DNA from: Pinisolibacter aquiterrae
Lineage (GTDB): Bacteria; Pseudomonadota; Alphaproteobacteria; Rhizobiales; Ancalomicrobiaceae
Direction: 5' to 3'
DNA: 64,000 bases
Assembly (NCBI RefSeq): GCF_019160155.1
Contig: NZ_JAFNIH010000041.1
Span: 228,871-292,870, forward strand
In this document: one piece after another, positions 31,749-40,692 of the stretch
Layout of the letters: the number at the start of each line of letters is the position of its first letter
Numbering within the stretch: the first letter of the stretch is position 1
Position numbers and translations under genes: made by a program
The notes under the pieces: generated by a model
The model's input: the letters and a program-made list of their open reading frames with translations, nothing else
The model's database searches: none
Told to the model about the DNA's origin: nothing

Positions 31749-33014
31749 ATGTTCCAGGCGTCGGCCGATCGTCTCGATCTGACGGTGTTCGTCGCGGGGG
31801 CCGGTCAGGCCGGCGCGCGCGTGGCGCAGGGCCTGCGCGCGGCCGGCCATCGCGGGGCGATCGTCGTGGTCGGCGAGGAGATCCATGCGCCCTACGAGCG
31901 GCCGCCGCTCAGCAAGGAACTGCTGCTCGGGGAGCGTGCGGTCGAGGATCTCGCGGTGGTGCCCGCCGTCGAATGGGCGGCGCTGGGCGTCGACACCCGC
32001 CTGGGTCTCCGCGTCGCCGGCTTCGATCGGGACGCCGGCCGGGCACGGCTCTCGGACGGAACCACGGTCGATTTCGACGTGGCGGTGATCGCCACCGGCG
32101 GGACGCCGCGCCGTCTCTCCGTTCCCGGCGGCGACGACCCGCGCCTGCGTGTCCTGCGCGGTCTCGACGATGCCCTCGCTCTCGCCGCCGATCTGCGCGC
32201 CCTCGCCGGAACCGGACGCCTCGCCGTCGTCGGCGCCGGCGTCATCGGCCTCGAGGTCGCCTCCACCGCCCGCCGCCTCGGCGTCGACGTCGCCGTGCTC
32301 GAGGCCGGGCCGCGCGTCATGGCGCGCGTGGTGTCGCCCGACGTTTCCGACTGGCTCGCCGACGTCCATCGCGCCGCCGGGGTCGCGCTCCACCTCGACA
32401 CGCGGCTCGAGGCGGTCGAGCCGATCGGCTCCGGCTTCCGCCTGCATCATCGCGGCCCGTCGGGCGCCGCCACGCTCGACGCCGATCTCGTCCTCGTGGC
32501 GATCGGCATCGATCCCGCCGTCACCCTCGCCGAGGGCTGCGGCCTGCCGGTCGGCGACGGGATGATCGTCGATCGCTTCTGCCGCAGTCCGGCCGATCCG
32601 CGCTTCCATGCCGCCGGCGACGTCGCCTGCGTCGAGGATCCCGCGACCGGCCACCGCCTTCGCCTCGAGACGTGGCGCAACGCCGAAAATCAGGCCCGCG
32701 CCGTCGCCGAGATCATCCTCGGCCGCGCCGAGCCCTTCGCGGAGACCCCGTGGATGTGGACCTCCCAGCACGGCCACGACCTTCAGGTGGTGGGGCGGCC
32801 CGACCCGGAGGCGGTGGTGATCCGGCGCGGCGATCCGGCCGACGGCGGCTTCGCCCGCCTGTGGTGGCGCGACGGCCGGCTCGTCGGCGGGGTGCTGGTC
32901 GACCAGGGCCGCGACCGGCGCTTCCTCGAGCAATTGGTCACCGAGGCGCGGCCGGTCGATCCCGCGGCGCCGGCCGATCCGAGCCGGCCGCTGCGCAGCC
33001 TCCGGGCGGGGTGA
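31749..33014 (+). CDS. Rieske-oxygenase-type ferredoxin reductase (FAD/NAD(P) oxidoreductase)
   Basis: A 421-residue flavoprotein. It has the FAD motif VFVAGAGQAGARVA, the BphA4-type YERPPLSKELL, the NAD motif VVGAGVIGLEVAS, the ATG-type motif ATGGTPRRL, and HAAGDVACVE near the FAD. The C-terminal reductase domain (WMWTSQHGHDLQVVG) is as in ring-hydroxylating dioxygenase reductases. It should reduce the ferredoxin at 26271. ATG 31749 is preceded by GAAGGGG; the longer frame upstream covers promoter DNA. Confidence 0.9.
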   Translation: MFQASADRLDLTVFVAGAGQAGARVAQGLRAAGHRGAIVVVGEEIHAPYERPPLSKELLLGERAVEDLAVVPAVEWAALGVDTRLGLRVAGFDRDAGRARLSDGTTVDFDVAVIATGGTPRRLSVPGGDDPRLRVLRGLDDALALAADLRALAGTGRLAVVGAGVIGLEVASTARRLGVDVAVLEAGPRVMARVVSPDVSDWLADVHRAAGVALHLDTRLEAVEPIGSGFRLHHRGPSGAATLDADLVLVAIGIDPAVTLAEGCGLPVGDGMIVDRFCRSPADPRFHAAGDVACVEDPATGHRLRLETWRNAENQARAVAEIILGRAEPFAETPWMWTSQHGHDLQVVGRPDPEAVVIRRGDPADGGFARLWWRDGRLVGGVLVDQGRDRRFLEQLVTEARPVDPAAPADPSRPLRSLRAG

Positions 33015-33019
33015 GCGTG

Positions 33020-33739
33020 ATGGTCTCGACGGCGGCGGACGAGCGTGATGGAATGGCGCGACGGCAGCCACCGGCGAAGACGATGGACGACGATCGACGC
33101 ACCTCCGACTTGCGCGGCCGGATCTACGATCTCCTGAGGGCCGAGATCCGCGACGGCCGCCACGCCGAGGACATCGTCTTCGGCGAGCACGCGATCGCTC
33201 GCGCCTTCTCGGTGTCGCGGACCCCGGCGCGCGAGGCGCTCGCCCTGCTCGCCCGGCGCGGCATGCTGGTCCCGCGTCGGCGGGGGTTCGAATTTCCCCG
33301 TTTCACGCCGCGGGAGATCGACGAGATCTTCGAGGTGCGGCTTCTGCTCGAGCCCTGGGCGATGCGCGGTGTGGCGCGAAGCGCCGCGCCGGAGGATCGC
33401 CGCCGCCTCGCGGAGGCCTGCGCGGAGGATCTCGGCGAGGCCTTCGTCCCGGGTTCGCCCGAGGCGGTCGCCGCGCTCGATCGCGTCCAGCGCCGGCTCT
33501 CCGCGCTGGTCGCCAATCCCGTGCTCGCCGATCTCGCCGAACGGCACGCCGACAAGGTCGCCGTCCATGTCGCCGCGCTGCTGCGCGATCCGGCCGAGGC
33601 CGAACGCGCGCGCGGTGCGGTGGCCGCAATCGTGACGGCCGTCGCCCGGGGCGACGGACCCGACACCGAACGGCTCACCGTCGCTCGTCTCGAAGCTCTG
33701 CGGGACGCCCTGCGACGACGCGCCGAGGAGGGGAGCTGA
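33020..33739 (+). CDS. GntR-family (FCD type) transcriptional regulator 2
   Basis: A 239-residue regulator with winged HTH FGEHAIARAFSVSRTPAREALALLARRGML and a helical FCD effector domain (DEIFEVRLLLEPWAMRGVA). The ATG at 33020 follows GGGGTGAG, six bases after the reductase stop. As part of the operon served by operator copy 2, it is probably autoregulated. Its effector is likely a pathway intermediate (inference). Confidence 0.87.
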   Translation: MVSTAADERDGMARRQPPAKTMDDDRRTSDLRGRIYDLLRAEIRDGRHAEDIVFGEHAIARAFSVSRTPAREALALLARRGMLVPRRRGFEFPRFTPREIDEIFEVRLLLEPWAMRGVARSAAPEDRRRLAEACAEDLGEAFVPGSPEAVAALDRVQRRLSALVANPVLADLAERHADKVAVHVAALLRDPAEAERARGAVAAIVTAVARGDGPDTERLTVARLEALRDALRRRAEEGS

Positions 33740-34066
33740 CCCGCCCGCTCGACGATCAATAGCAATCATAATTCGGTTTATATCGCAGGAAGCGGAGGGG
33801 TGGAGGTCATCGCCACCGCCGCCGCTTCCTTATGCATTTTGCACTGAAGTTCGGCGGAAAATGGGAGAATGACGATGGTGATGCCGATGGATCGGCACCG
33901 CCGGAGGCCGTCTGGAATTCTTCTTATGCTCAAATTTTGAACAGCTAAAAACGTATTGCATTCTTTTTTGTCTGGCGCCTCGAGGGGCGTGGAGTAAGTT
34001 GAACACCGGATCGGGATTTTACGCATTCCCCTCTTGTGATCTCACCAGCCGATGAGGATCCGTCCG
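33740..34066. promoter_or_regulatory. 327-base upstream region of the NitT/TauT transporter
   Basis: This is the most AT-rich gap in the window. AAACGTATTGCA (33949-33960) matches 9 of 12 bases of the GTATAC operator, including eight in a row, which suggests shared GntR control. TTGAAC boxes occur near 33937 and 33999 but have no convincing -10. The short reading frames here lack codon bias and are not called. Confidence 0.4.
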
Positions 34067-34996
34067 ATGAAGGCCAAGAAGACCGTCGTTTTCTCTTCTT
34101 CCGTGGTTCTGCTGCTCTCTTCCCTAGCATCCGCCGCCTGGGCCGAAACGATCAAGATCGGCGTCGGCATCGACGCGGCCTTCGCCCCCATCTTCCTGGC
34201 GCAGCATCGCGGCCTGTTCGCCAAGGCCGGCGTCGATGCCTCCGTCCAGAAGTTCTCGCAGGGCGGCGAGGCGATGGACGCCCTCGCGGCCGGCATGGTG
34301 CAGATCTCCAGCGCCTCCGATCAGACCTCGCTGATCCGCATGTCGCGCGCCGATCTGAAGCCGCTGGCGATCTACGAGGAATCCGGCACCTACATCAAAC
34401 TCGTCGCCCGCCCGGGCGTCGCCTCGGTGAAGGACGTCAAGAAGTTCGGCGTGGTGAAGGGCACGGTCAGCGCCTATTCGACCTTCCTCGCCCTCAAGAA
34501 GGAGGGGATCGACCCGGCGACGGTGCAGATGATCCCGGCCGGCCCGCCGGAACTGCCGGCGCTTCTGGCGCGCGGCGACATCGACGCCTTCTTCGCCTGG
34601 GAGCCCTGGCCGGGCAACGCCGTGAAGCAGGGCGCCAAGGTTCTCGCCACCTCCGGCGACGTCGGCTACGCCTACACCATGTGGGCGGTCGCCAACGGTC
34701 CCTGGCTCGAGGGCCATCACGACGAGGCGAAGAAGATCCTGAAGGCGCTCGCCGAGGCCGCCGATCAGATCGTCGCCGACCCCGAGGCCGCCGCCAAGGA
34801 TCTCCAGGCGGAGACCAAGCTCCCCGCGACCGACACGATCGGCTTCCTCAAGGACACCAAGTGGAAGGTCCGCGACTTCGGCGAGAAGGACCTGAAGCTC
34901 TTCGACGGTATCGTCGGCTTCATGGTCGAGCAGAAGATCGTTCCGAAGCCCGTCCCCTACCGCGACGGCCTGCAGTTCGGCTTCTACAAGGAGTGA
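34067..34996 (+). CDS. NitT/TauT-type ABC transporter substrate-binding protein
   Basis: Periplasmic binding protein, 309 residues, of the SsuA/TauA/NMT1-like family. ATG 34067, eight bases after GAGGA, gives a signal peptide (VVFSSSVVLLLSSLASAAWA). The mature part begins TIKIGVGIDAAFAPIFLAQHRGLFAKAG, characteristic of the family. First gene of a three-gene importer. The substrate is probably the aromatic, sulfonated or N-heterocyclic growth compound of the surrounding cluster. Confidence 0.88.
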   Translation: MKAKKTVVFSSSVVLLLSSLASAAWAETIKIGVGIDAAFAPIFLAQHRGLFAKAGVDASVQKFSQGGEAMDALAAGMVQISSASDQTSLIRMSRADLKPLAIYEESGTYIKLVARPGVASVKDVKKFGVVKGTVSAYSTFLALKKEGIDPATVQMIPAGPPELPALLARGDIDAFFAWEPWPGNAVKQGAKVLATSGDVGYAYTMWAVANGPWLEGHHDEAKKILKALAEAADQIVADPEAAAKDLQAETKLPATDTIGFLKDTKWKVRDFGEKDLKLFDGIVGFMVEQKIVPKPVPYRDGLQFGFYKE

Positions 34997-35000
34997 GGTC

Positions 35001-35795
35001 ATGACCAAATACGAGGGCATCCGCCTCGACGGCGTCGGCGTCACGCTCGGCGGAACCGAAGTGGTGGCGAACGTCGATCTCGACATCGCCCCGGGCGAAT
35101 TCGTCTGCCTGCTCGGACCGTCCGGCTGCGGCAAGTCGACCCTGCTCAACGTCATCGCCGGCTTCGTGCCGGCGACCGGCGGGGTCTTCGTCGGCGGTCA
35201 CGAGGTGAAGGGTCCCGGGGTCGAGCGCGGCGTCGTGTTCCAGAGCGCCGAGGCGCTCTTCCCCTGGCTCACCGTCCGCCAGAACGTCGAATATGGGCCG
35301 AAGATCCGCGGCGCCTCCAGGAGCGAGTGCGCCGAGATCTCCGAGCGCTATCTGCGCCTCGTCGGCCTCTTCCACGCGAGCGACAAACTGCCGAGCGAAT
35401 TGTCCGGCGGCATGCGACAGCGCGTCCAGATCGCCCGCGTGCTCGCCAACGAGCCCTCGGTCATCCTGATGGACGAGCCCTTCGGCGCCCTCGACGCTCA
35501 GACCCGCGAGGTGCTCCAGCGCGAGGTCGATCGCATCTGGCGGGCGACCGGCGCCACCATCGTCTTCGTCACCCACGACATCTCCGAGGCGATCCTGCTC
35601 GCCGATCGCGTCGTCACCATGAGCGTCGGCCCGCGCGCCCGGATCAAGACGGTGGCGAAGGTCGATCTCGAGCATCCGCGCGATCTCATGGATCCGCGCG
35701 CCCTGGCGCTCCACCGGATGCTGCGTGACGACATCGGGTCGGAAGTGAACAAGTCGCTTCGCGCCCAGGGTCTCCTGACGGAGGAAGCGGCATGA
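35001..35795 (+). CDS. NitT/TauT-type ABC transporter ATPase
   Basis: A 264-residue importer ATPase with intact motifs: Walker A GPSGCGKST, signature LSGGMRQRVQIARVL, Walker B ILMDEPFGALDAQ and switch VTHD. It powers the permease encoded next, with which its stop overlaps by four bases. Closest family is SsuB/TauB. Confidence 0.93.
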   Translation: MTKYEGIRLDGVGVTLGGTEVVANVDLDIAPGEFVCLLGPSGCGKSTLLNVIAGFVPATGGVFVGGHEVKGPGVERGVVFQSAEALFPWLTVRQNVEYGPKIRGASRSECAEISERYLRLVGLFHASDKLPSELSGGMRQRVQIARVLANEPSVILMDEPFGALDAQTREVLQREVDRIWRATGATIVFVTHDISEAILLADRVVTMSVGPRARIKTVAKVDLEHPRDLMDPRALALHRMLRDDIGSEVNKSLRAQGLLTEEAA

Positions 35796-36613
35796 GCGTA
35801 CAAGGTGAAGTCATGACCGCCACGCGAGAACCTCGCCGCCGTCGCCCCTTCCTGTCGCGATGGCCCGGGTCGGGCGCGGCGATGACCGTCGCCTCGATCG
35901 TCGGCGGCATTCTGATCTGGCAGCTGCTGAGCCTGCGTCTGCCGCCGCTGTTCCTGCCGAGCCCGCGCGACACGGTGCTCGGCGCGATCGAGCTGTGGCA
36001 GGACGGCACCCTGCAGATGGCGATCCTCGCCTCGAGCGGGCGCATTCTCGTCGGCTGGGGCCTCGGCCTCGTCGTCGGCGTGCCGATCGGCATCCTGATG
36101 GGCCATTTCCGTTGGATCCGCACCCTGCTCGATCCCTATATCGAGTTCTTCCGCTTCATCCCGCCGATCGCGCTGGTGACCCTCGCGGTGATCTGGCTCG
36201 GGCCGGGCGAGATGTCGAAGGTCGCGCTGATCTTCTACACCACCGTGTTCCTGGTGACGCTCAATACGCTCGCCGGCGTGCGCGCGGTGCCGGAACTGCG
36301 TCTGCGCGCGGCGGCGAGCCTCGGCGCCGGCGCCGTGCGGACGCTGTGGACGGTGATCGTGCCCTCGACCGTGCCCTACATGGTGACCGGCGCGCGGCTG
36401 GCGCTCGGCAACTCGTTCCTGACCATCGTGTCGGCGGAGATCGTCTCGGCCGAGGACGGGCTCGGCGCGTTGATCTGGCTCGCTCGCAACTACAGCCGCA
36501 CCGAATGGGTCTTCGTCGGCATCATCGTCCTGGGCTGGCTCGGTTATGCCTTCGACCGTCTGCTGAAATACGCCTCGATGCGGCTCTTCGCCCGTTACGG
36601 CGTCAACGGCTGA
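35792..36613 (+). CDS. NitT/TauT-type ABC transporter permease
   Basis: A 273-residue inner-membrane protein with about six hydrophobic segments and the EAA-type loop (AAASLGAGAVRTLWTVIVPSTVPYMVTG). Its ATG overlaps the ATPase stop. Its last 19 bases overlap the convergent TetR gene, and a GC-rich palindrome GAGGCGGCGCCGCCTC (36612-36627) spans the junction. Confidence 0.92.
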   Translation: MSVQGEVMTATREPRRRRPFLSRWPGSGAAMTVASIVGGILIWQLLSLRLPPLFLPSPRDTVLGAIELWQDGTLQMAILASSGRILVGWGLGLVVGVPIGILMGHFRWIRTLLDPYIEFFRFIPPIALVTLAVIWLGPGEMSKVALIFYTTVFLVTLNTLAGVRAVPELRLRAAASLGAGAVRTLWTVIVPSTVPYMVTGARLALGNSFLTIVSAEIVSAEDGLGALIWLARNYSRTEWVFVGIIVLGWLGYAFDRLLKYASMRLFARYGVNG

Positions 36614-37248
36614 GGCGGCGCCGCCTCGGCCTCCCCGTCGAGCGTGCCGGCGTCCTCGTCCTCGAGCGACGTCGGCATCTCGCCGAGGAGCAGATCGACG
36701 AAGACGTCGGTGAGCGCGTTCATGTCGCGGGTGTCGCCGAGGCGCCGGTTCACGGCGAACCCGTCGAAGGCCATCCAGATCACGTGGGAGAGATAGTTCC
36801 CCCGCATGATCTCGCGGCGGGCCGGGGGCAGGCATTCCAGGATCAGATCGGTCAGGAAGGCTTCGGATTCGGCGAGGAAATCGGTCGGCTTCTTCACCGT
36901 CAGCGGCGCCGTCGAGAGCGCGTCGATGATCGCCACGGCGAAACAATTGTTGGTCGACGTGAAGTCGTTCCACGTCCCCAGCAGGATGCGCTTCAGACGG
37001 GTGCGCGGCGAACGAAACTTGCGCACCTCGACGGCCAGCCCGGCGAGTTGGCGCTTCATCCACGGCACGTACAGGGCCCGCAAGAGGACCAATTTCGACG
37101 GAAAATAGACGTAGAGGTTCGCCGGCGTCATGTTCGCCGATCGCGCGATCTCGGCAATCGTCGTCGCCGCATAGCCTTTTCGGCAGAAAAGATCGAATGC
37201 AGAAGCGAGAATTGCTTCGCGCAGCTCTTCCTTTTTGACCTGAGCCAC
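36595..37248 (-). CDS. TetR-family regulator
   Basis: A 217-residue regulator with N-terminal HTH (AATTIAEIARSANMTPANLYVYFPSKLVLLRAL) and a helical ligand domain. It is divergent from the EthD-type gene and convergent with the importer, and probably controls one of these. Three TTCCA repeats in the 100-base promoter may be its operator. Confidence 0.87.
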   Translation of the reverse strand: MAQVKKEELREAILASAFDLFCRKGYAATTIAEIARSANMTPANLYVYFPSKLVLLRALYVPWMKRQLAGLAVEVRKFRSPRTRLKRILLGTWNDFTSTNNCFAVAIIDALSTAPLTVKKPTDFLAESEAFLTDLILECLPPARREIMRGNYLSHVIWMAFDGFAVNRRLGDTRDMNALTDVFVDLLLGEMPTSLEDEDAGTLDGEAEAAPPQPLTP

Positions 37249-37258
37249 TGAATCACCA

Positions 37259-37295
37259 TTCCAACAATTAGACTTCCATTGGATCTAGCATTCCA
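37259..37295. promoter_or_regulatory. Three TTCCA repeats in the TetR/EthD divergent promoter
   Basis: TTCCA occurs at 37259, 37274 and 37291, with TTGGA after the second copy. It is an AT-rich 100-base gap; a TetR operator here is plausible but the symmetry is imperfect. Confidence 0.3.
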
Positions 37296-37348
37296 TTTGC
37301 TGTTTGAAAAGCCCGCAAACAGACGCCAAGAAAACGAAGGACATCGAA

Positions 37349-38071
37349 ATGACCGTCTGCTGTTTCGTCTATTTCGAGGCCCCGGACAATCTCGAAATCC
37401 GGATCTCGGACGAGGATCTCGATCGGGTCGTGACGACGGTGAGGACCTTGCCGGACATCCGTCGCGGGCTGGTCTTCACGCCGGTCGCCGCGACGGTCGA
37501 ACACCCCTTCTCCAACGACGGAACGCCGCCGGCTCTGGCGCTCCAGCTCTATTTCGACACCCTGCCGGCGCTCGAGGCGGTGTTGCGGCCGGGGGGCGCG
37601 CTGACGCCGATCGTCGGGCCCGAGGCCCTGCCGAGCCTCGCCGACTGCGCCGTGTCGCATCAGGTGACCATGGTCCGGCCCTTTCCGGTCGACGAGCCGA
37701 CCGTCGCTCCGCCGGCCGGCGAGCGTCCCTGTTCCTATCTCGTCCACTATCCCGGGGCGGCCGAGAACTTCGACGCCTGGCTCGCTCATTACGTCGATCA
37801 TCATCCCCAGATCATGCGGGACTTCCCCGGCGTGCGCGAGATCGAGATCTATACTCGGGTCGACTGGTGCTCGCTCCTTCCCTGGGCGAAGGTCGAGCAC
37901 ATGCAGCGCAACAAGCTGATGTTCGACAGCCCCGGCGCGCTCGCCGCCGCGCTCGCCTCGCCGACGATCCTGCGCATGCGCGCCGACTTCCACACCTTCC
38001 CGCCCTTCAGCGGCGGCAATCGCCATTATCCGATGACGACCCGTGAGGTGGTCGCGAGGCCGGTGTCATGA
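37349..38071 (+). CDS. EthD-type double ferredoxin-fold protein
   Basis: A 240-residue protein with two related halves of dimeric alpha/beta-barrel type. The second (YLVHYPGAAENFDAWLAHYVDHHPQIMRDFPGVREIEIYTRVDW) is typical of EthD proteins, small accessory or enzyme proteins of degradation pathways. AAGGA precedes the ATG at 37349. Its stop overlaps the next ATG. Confidence 0.7.
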   Translation: MTVCCFVYFEAPDNLEIRISDEDLDRVVTTVRTLPDIRRGLVFTPVAATVEHPFSNDGTPPALALQLYFDTLPALEAVLRPGGALTPIVGPEALPSLADCAVSHQVTMVRPFPVDEPTVAPPAGERPCSYLVHYPGAAENFDAWLAHYVDHHPQIMRDFPGVREIEIYTRVDWCSLLPWAKVEHMQRNKLMFDSPGALAAALASPTILRMRADFHTFPPFSGGNRHYPMTTREVVARPVS

Positions 38072-38805
38072 CGGCCTCGAGCGATCGTCACGTCGGCCAG
38101 CTCTACCCGTCCGGCGGTCTCGCCGACGACGAGGTCCAGACCATGGCCCCGCCGGGCCTGCGCTTCCACACCACGCGCATGCCCTTTCGCCGCACCGGCA
38201 TCGCCGACGATCTGGCGCTGGTCCGCGACCTCGAGGCCCAGGCGGGCCTCCTCGCCGATGCCGAGGTCGAGCTGATCGCCTTCAACTGCACCGCCGCCAG
38301 TCTTCTGGTCGGCCCGGCGGTGATCCGCGAGCGCATCGCGCGGGCGACCGGGCTCGCGAGCGTGACCACCATCGAGGCGGTCCTCGAGGCGCTGCAGGCG
38401 GCCGGCCTGCGCCGCATCGCCCTCGCCACGCCCTATCTGCCGGAGGTGGTGCGGGCGGAGATCGACCATCTCGCCGAACTCGGCCTCGAGGTCGTCGCCG
38501 AGGCCGGGATCCCCTGCGACACGCCGGTGAGACAGGGGCGCCTCGATGCCGAGATCTGGCTCGACGTCGCCCGCCGCCTCGCCGAGAGCGACGCCGACGG
38601 CCTGCTCCTGAGTTGCGCCGGGATCCGCCTGTCGCCGGTCCTCGGGGAGATCGAGCGCCTGTTCGGCCGGCCGGTGGTGGCGAGCAATCAGGCCCTGCTC
38701 TGGGCGGTCTTGAGACGGCTCGCCATGCCCGATCGCCCGGCCGGCTTCGGCGCGCTCCTCGCCGGCGCCTTCGACGCAGCGGCGGCGCCGGTCGCGCTCC
38801 GGTGA
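38068..38805 (+). CDS. Asp/Glu-racemase superfamily enzyme (maleate isomerase / arylmalonate decarboxylase type)
   Basis: A 245-residue enzyme with two half-site cysteines in FNCTAAS (Cys74 region) and LLSCAGIR. The pattern fits the maleate cis-trans isomerase and arylmalonate decarboxylase group rather than true racemases. In an aromatic degradation cluster, maleate-type isomerisation after ring cleavage would make sense (inference). ATGA overlap with the EthD-type gene. Confidence 0.78.
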   Translation: MTASSDRHVGQLYPSGGLADDEVQTMAPPGLRFHTTRMPFRRTGIADDLALVRDLEAQAGLLADAEVELIAFNCTAASLLVGPAVIRERIARATGLASVTTIEAVLEALQAAGLRRIALATPYLPEVVRAEIDHLAELGLEVVAEAGIPCDTPVRQGRLDAEIWLDVARRLAESDADGLLLSCAGIRLSPVLGEIERLFGRPVVASNQALLWAVLRRLAMPDRPAGFGALLAGAFDAAAAPVALR

Positions 38806-38823
38806 GATGGAATGCATTCGGAG

Positions 38824-38849
38824 AATTCATATGATTATGACAATGAATT
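38824..38849. promoter_or_regulatory. Inverted repeat in the AT-rich gap before the monooxygenase
   Basis: AATTCAT (38824-38830) and ATGAATT (38843-38849) are perfect arms around 12 bases, and a palindrome GAATGCATTC lies just before (38810-38819). The 102-base gap is much more AT-rich than its surroundings, suggesting an internal promoter and operator. Confidence 0.4.
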
Positions 38850-38907
38850 TGACGAATGAAGACATCGCGGGTTTGATCCAGATCAAATCCAACGGAGACC
38901 TTCGGCC

Positions 38908-40080
38908 ATGACACGGCATGTGAACCCGGACGCGGCGCGCGCCGCCGTCGACTTCGCGAGGCTGACCGAGCAGCCCGCCTTTCTCGCGTTGCTCGACACG
39001 GTCCGCGCCCGTCGCGGCGAGTTCGACCGGCTGCGTCACGTGCCGCGCGACGTGGTGGCCCAGATGAAGGCGGCGCGCATCTTCCGCGCGTCGACGCCGA
39101 CCAAGTTCGGCGGCGACGCCATGGCGCCGCATCACTTCCTGAAGATGGTGGAGAAGATCTCCGAGGTCGACGGCTCCACCGGCTGGGTCGCAGCCTTCGG
39201 ATCGGCCAACACCTATATCGCCGCCCTGCCCGAGGAGAGCCAGGCCGTCATCTATGCCGAGGGGCCCGATCAGGTCTATGCCGGCGGCCTCTATCCGCTG
39301 CAGCGAGCCGAGAGGGTCGAGGGCGGTTGGAAGGTGACGGGCCGCTGGCGCTTCGCCTCCGGCTGCATGGGCGCCGACTGGATCGGCGTCGGCATCACCG
39401 GCGGCACGGGCACGCCGGTCGTCAAGATGGCGGTGGCGCCGGCCGCCGAGGTCGAGATCATCGAGAACTGGGACGTCATGGGCATGCGGGCGACCGGCAG
39501 CCACGACACCACGGTCACCGACAAGTTCTACGCCGACGCCTGGACCTGCGATCGCGGCGCCGCCGGGATCTTCGAGGACACGCTCTATCGCTATCCCGCG
39601 CTCGCCTATCAGGCCGAGGTCCACGCGGCGGTCAATCTCGGTCTCGCCCGGGCCGCGCTCGATCTCGCCCGCGAGGCGGCCAATGCCGGCAAGCTGATGC
39701 CGGGCGCCCCTCGGCTCGCCGATCGGGCCTATTTCCGGCAGGGCATCGCCGAGGGCGAGGCGCGGCTGCGTGCCGCCCGCGCCTTCTATTACGAGAGCGC
39801 CGAGGAGGCCTGGGATCTCCTCGCCGGACGCGAGGCGCTTCCACTCGACAAGGTCAATCTCCTGCGTCTCTCCGCCAGCCATGCCTCGCGGGCGGCGAGC
39901 GAGACCGTTCTGACCTGTTATCGGATCTTCGGCATGGCGGCGGTGGAGAGCACCCATCGCATGCAACAGATCCTGCGCGACTCGCTCGTGGTCACCCAGC
40001 ATGCCGCCCTCAACGACGCGACCATCGACAACGCCGGTGCCGTGTTGATCGGCCTGCCGGCGCCGGTGGGTTACCCATGA
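38908..40080 (+). CDS. Class D flavin-dependent monooxygenase, oxygenase component (acyl-CoA-dehydrogenase fold)
   Basis: A 390-residue oxygenase related to HsaA and the C2 component of p-hydroxyphenylacetate hydroxylase. The pattern STPTKFGGDAMAPHHFLKMVEKISEVDGSTGWVAAFG and GRWRFASGCMGADW is typical of the group. It uses reduced flavin from the partner encoded next (ATGA overlap) to hydroxylate a phenolic or N-containing substrate; the real substrate is unknown. Confidence 0.87.
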   Translation: MTRHVNPDAARAAVDFARLTEQPAFLALLDTVRARRGEFDRLRHVPRDVVAQMKAARIFRASTPTKFGGDAMAPHHFLKMVEKISEVDGSTGWVAAFGSANTYIAALPEESQAVIYAEGPDQVYAGGLYPLQRAERVEGGWKVTGRWRFASGCMGADWIGVGITGGTGTPVVKMAVAPAAEVEIIENWDVMGMRATGSHDTTVTDKFYADAWTCDRGAAGIFEDTLYRYPALAYQAEVHAAVNLGLARAALDLAREAANAGKLMPGAPRLADRAYFRQGIAEGEARLRAARAFYYESAEEAWDLLAGREALPLDKVNLLRLSASHASRAASETVLTCYRIFGMAAVESTHRMQQILRDSLVVTQHAALNDATIDNAGAVLIGLPAPVGYP

Positions 40081-40661
40081 GGCCCGCCGCCGACCCCACC
40101 GCGCGCCCGACGTCCTCGGCGCGCGACCTCGCCACGCCCCGGGCGGAGAGGCTCACGTCTTCACCGATCGCCGTGCTCGAGTTCCGCGAGGCGATGTCGC
40201 GGCTCGGCGCCGCGGCGACCGTCGTCACCACCGACGGGCCGGCCGGGCGCTTCGGCATCACCGCCTCGGCGGTGTGCAGCGTCACCGACGCCCCGCCGAC
40301 TCTCCTCGTCTGCATCAACCGCGCCACGCGCCTCCACGACGCGGTGCTCGCCAACGGCGCGCTCTGCGTCAACCTGCTCGGTCGCGATCATGAGGCGCTC
40401 GCCCTGCGCTTCGCCCGACGCGGCACCTCGACCGAGGAGCGCTTCGCCGGCGAAACCTGGCGGCCGCTCGTCACCGGCGCCCCGGCGCTGGCGAGCGCCG
40501 TCGTCGCCTTCGACTGCCGGGTCGCCGCGTGCCGAGAGGTCGGCACCCACGGCGTGATCTTCGCCGAGGTGGTCGGTCTCGTCTTCACCGAGAAGGCCGA
40601 GAGCCTCGTCTATTTCGACCGGGCCTTCCACGCCCTCGGCGCCGCCGCGCCGGCGCCCTGA
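40077..40661 (+). CDS. Flavin reductase of the two-component monooxygenase
   Basis: A 194-residue flavin reductase of the HpaC/split-barrel family. The motif FGITASAVCSVTDAPPTLLVCINRATRLHDAVLANGALCVNLLG is diagnostic. It supplies free reduced FMN or FAD to the oxygenase with whose stop its ATG overlaps. About 35 N-terminal residues before the barrel look disordered. Confidence 0.9.
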   Translation: MRPAADPTARPTSSARDLATPRAERLTSSPIAVLEFREAMSRLGAAATVVTTDGPAGRFGITASAVCSVTDAPPTLLVCINRATRLHDAVLANGALCVNLLGRDHEALALRFARRGTSTEERFAGETWRPLVTGAPALASAVVAFDCRVAACREVGTHGVIFAEVVGLVFTEKAESLVYFDRAFHALGAAAPAP

Positions 40662-40692
40662 CCCCACCCCTCCAGAGACAGGAAGATCGCTC

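Noticed and set aside
33778-34026. Short minus-strand frame in the AT-rich gap before the importer
   Set aside because: No codon bias, no ribosome-binding site and no similarity that I recognise; the region looks regulatory.
36612-36627. GAGGCGGCGCCGCCTC palindrome as terminator between importer permease and TetR gene
   Set aside because: It overlaps both coding ends and has no T run on either strand; GC-rich palindromes of this kind are expected by chance here.
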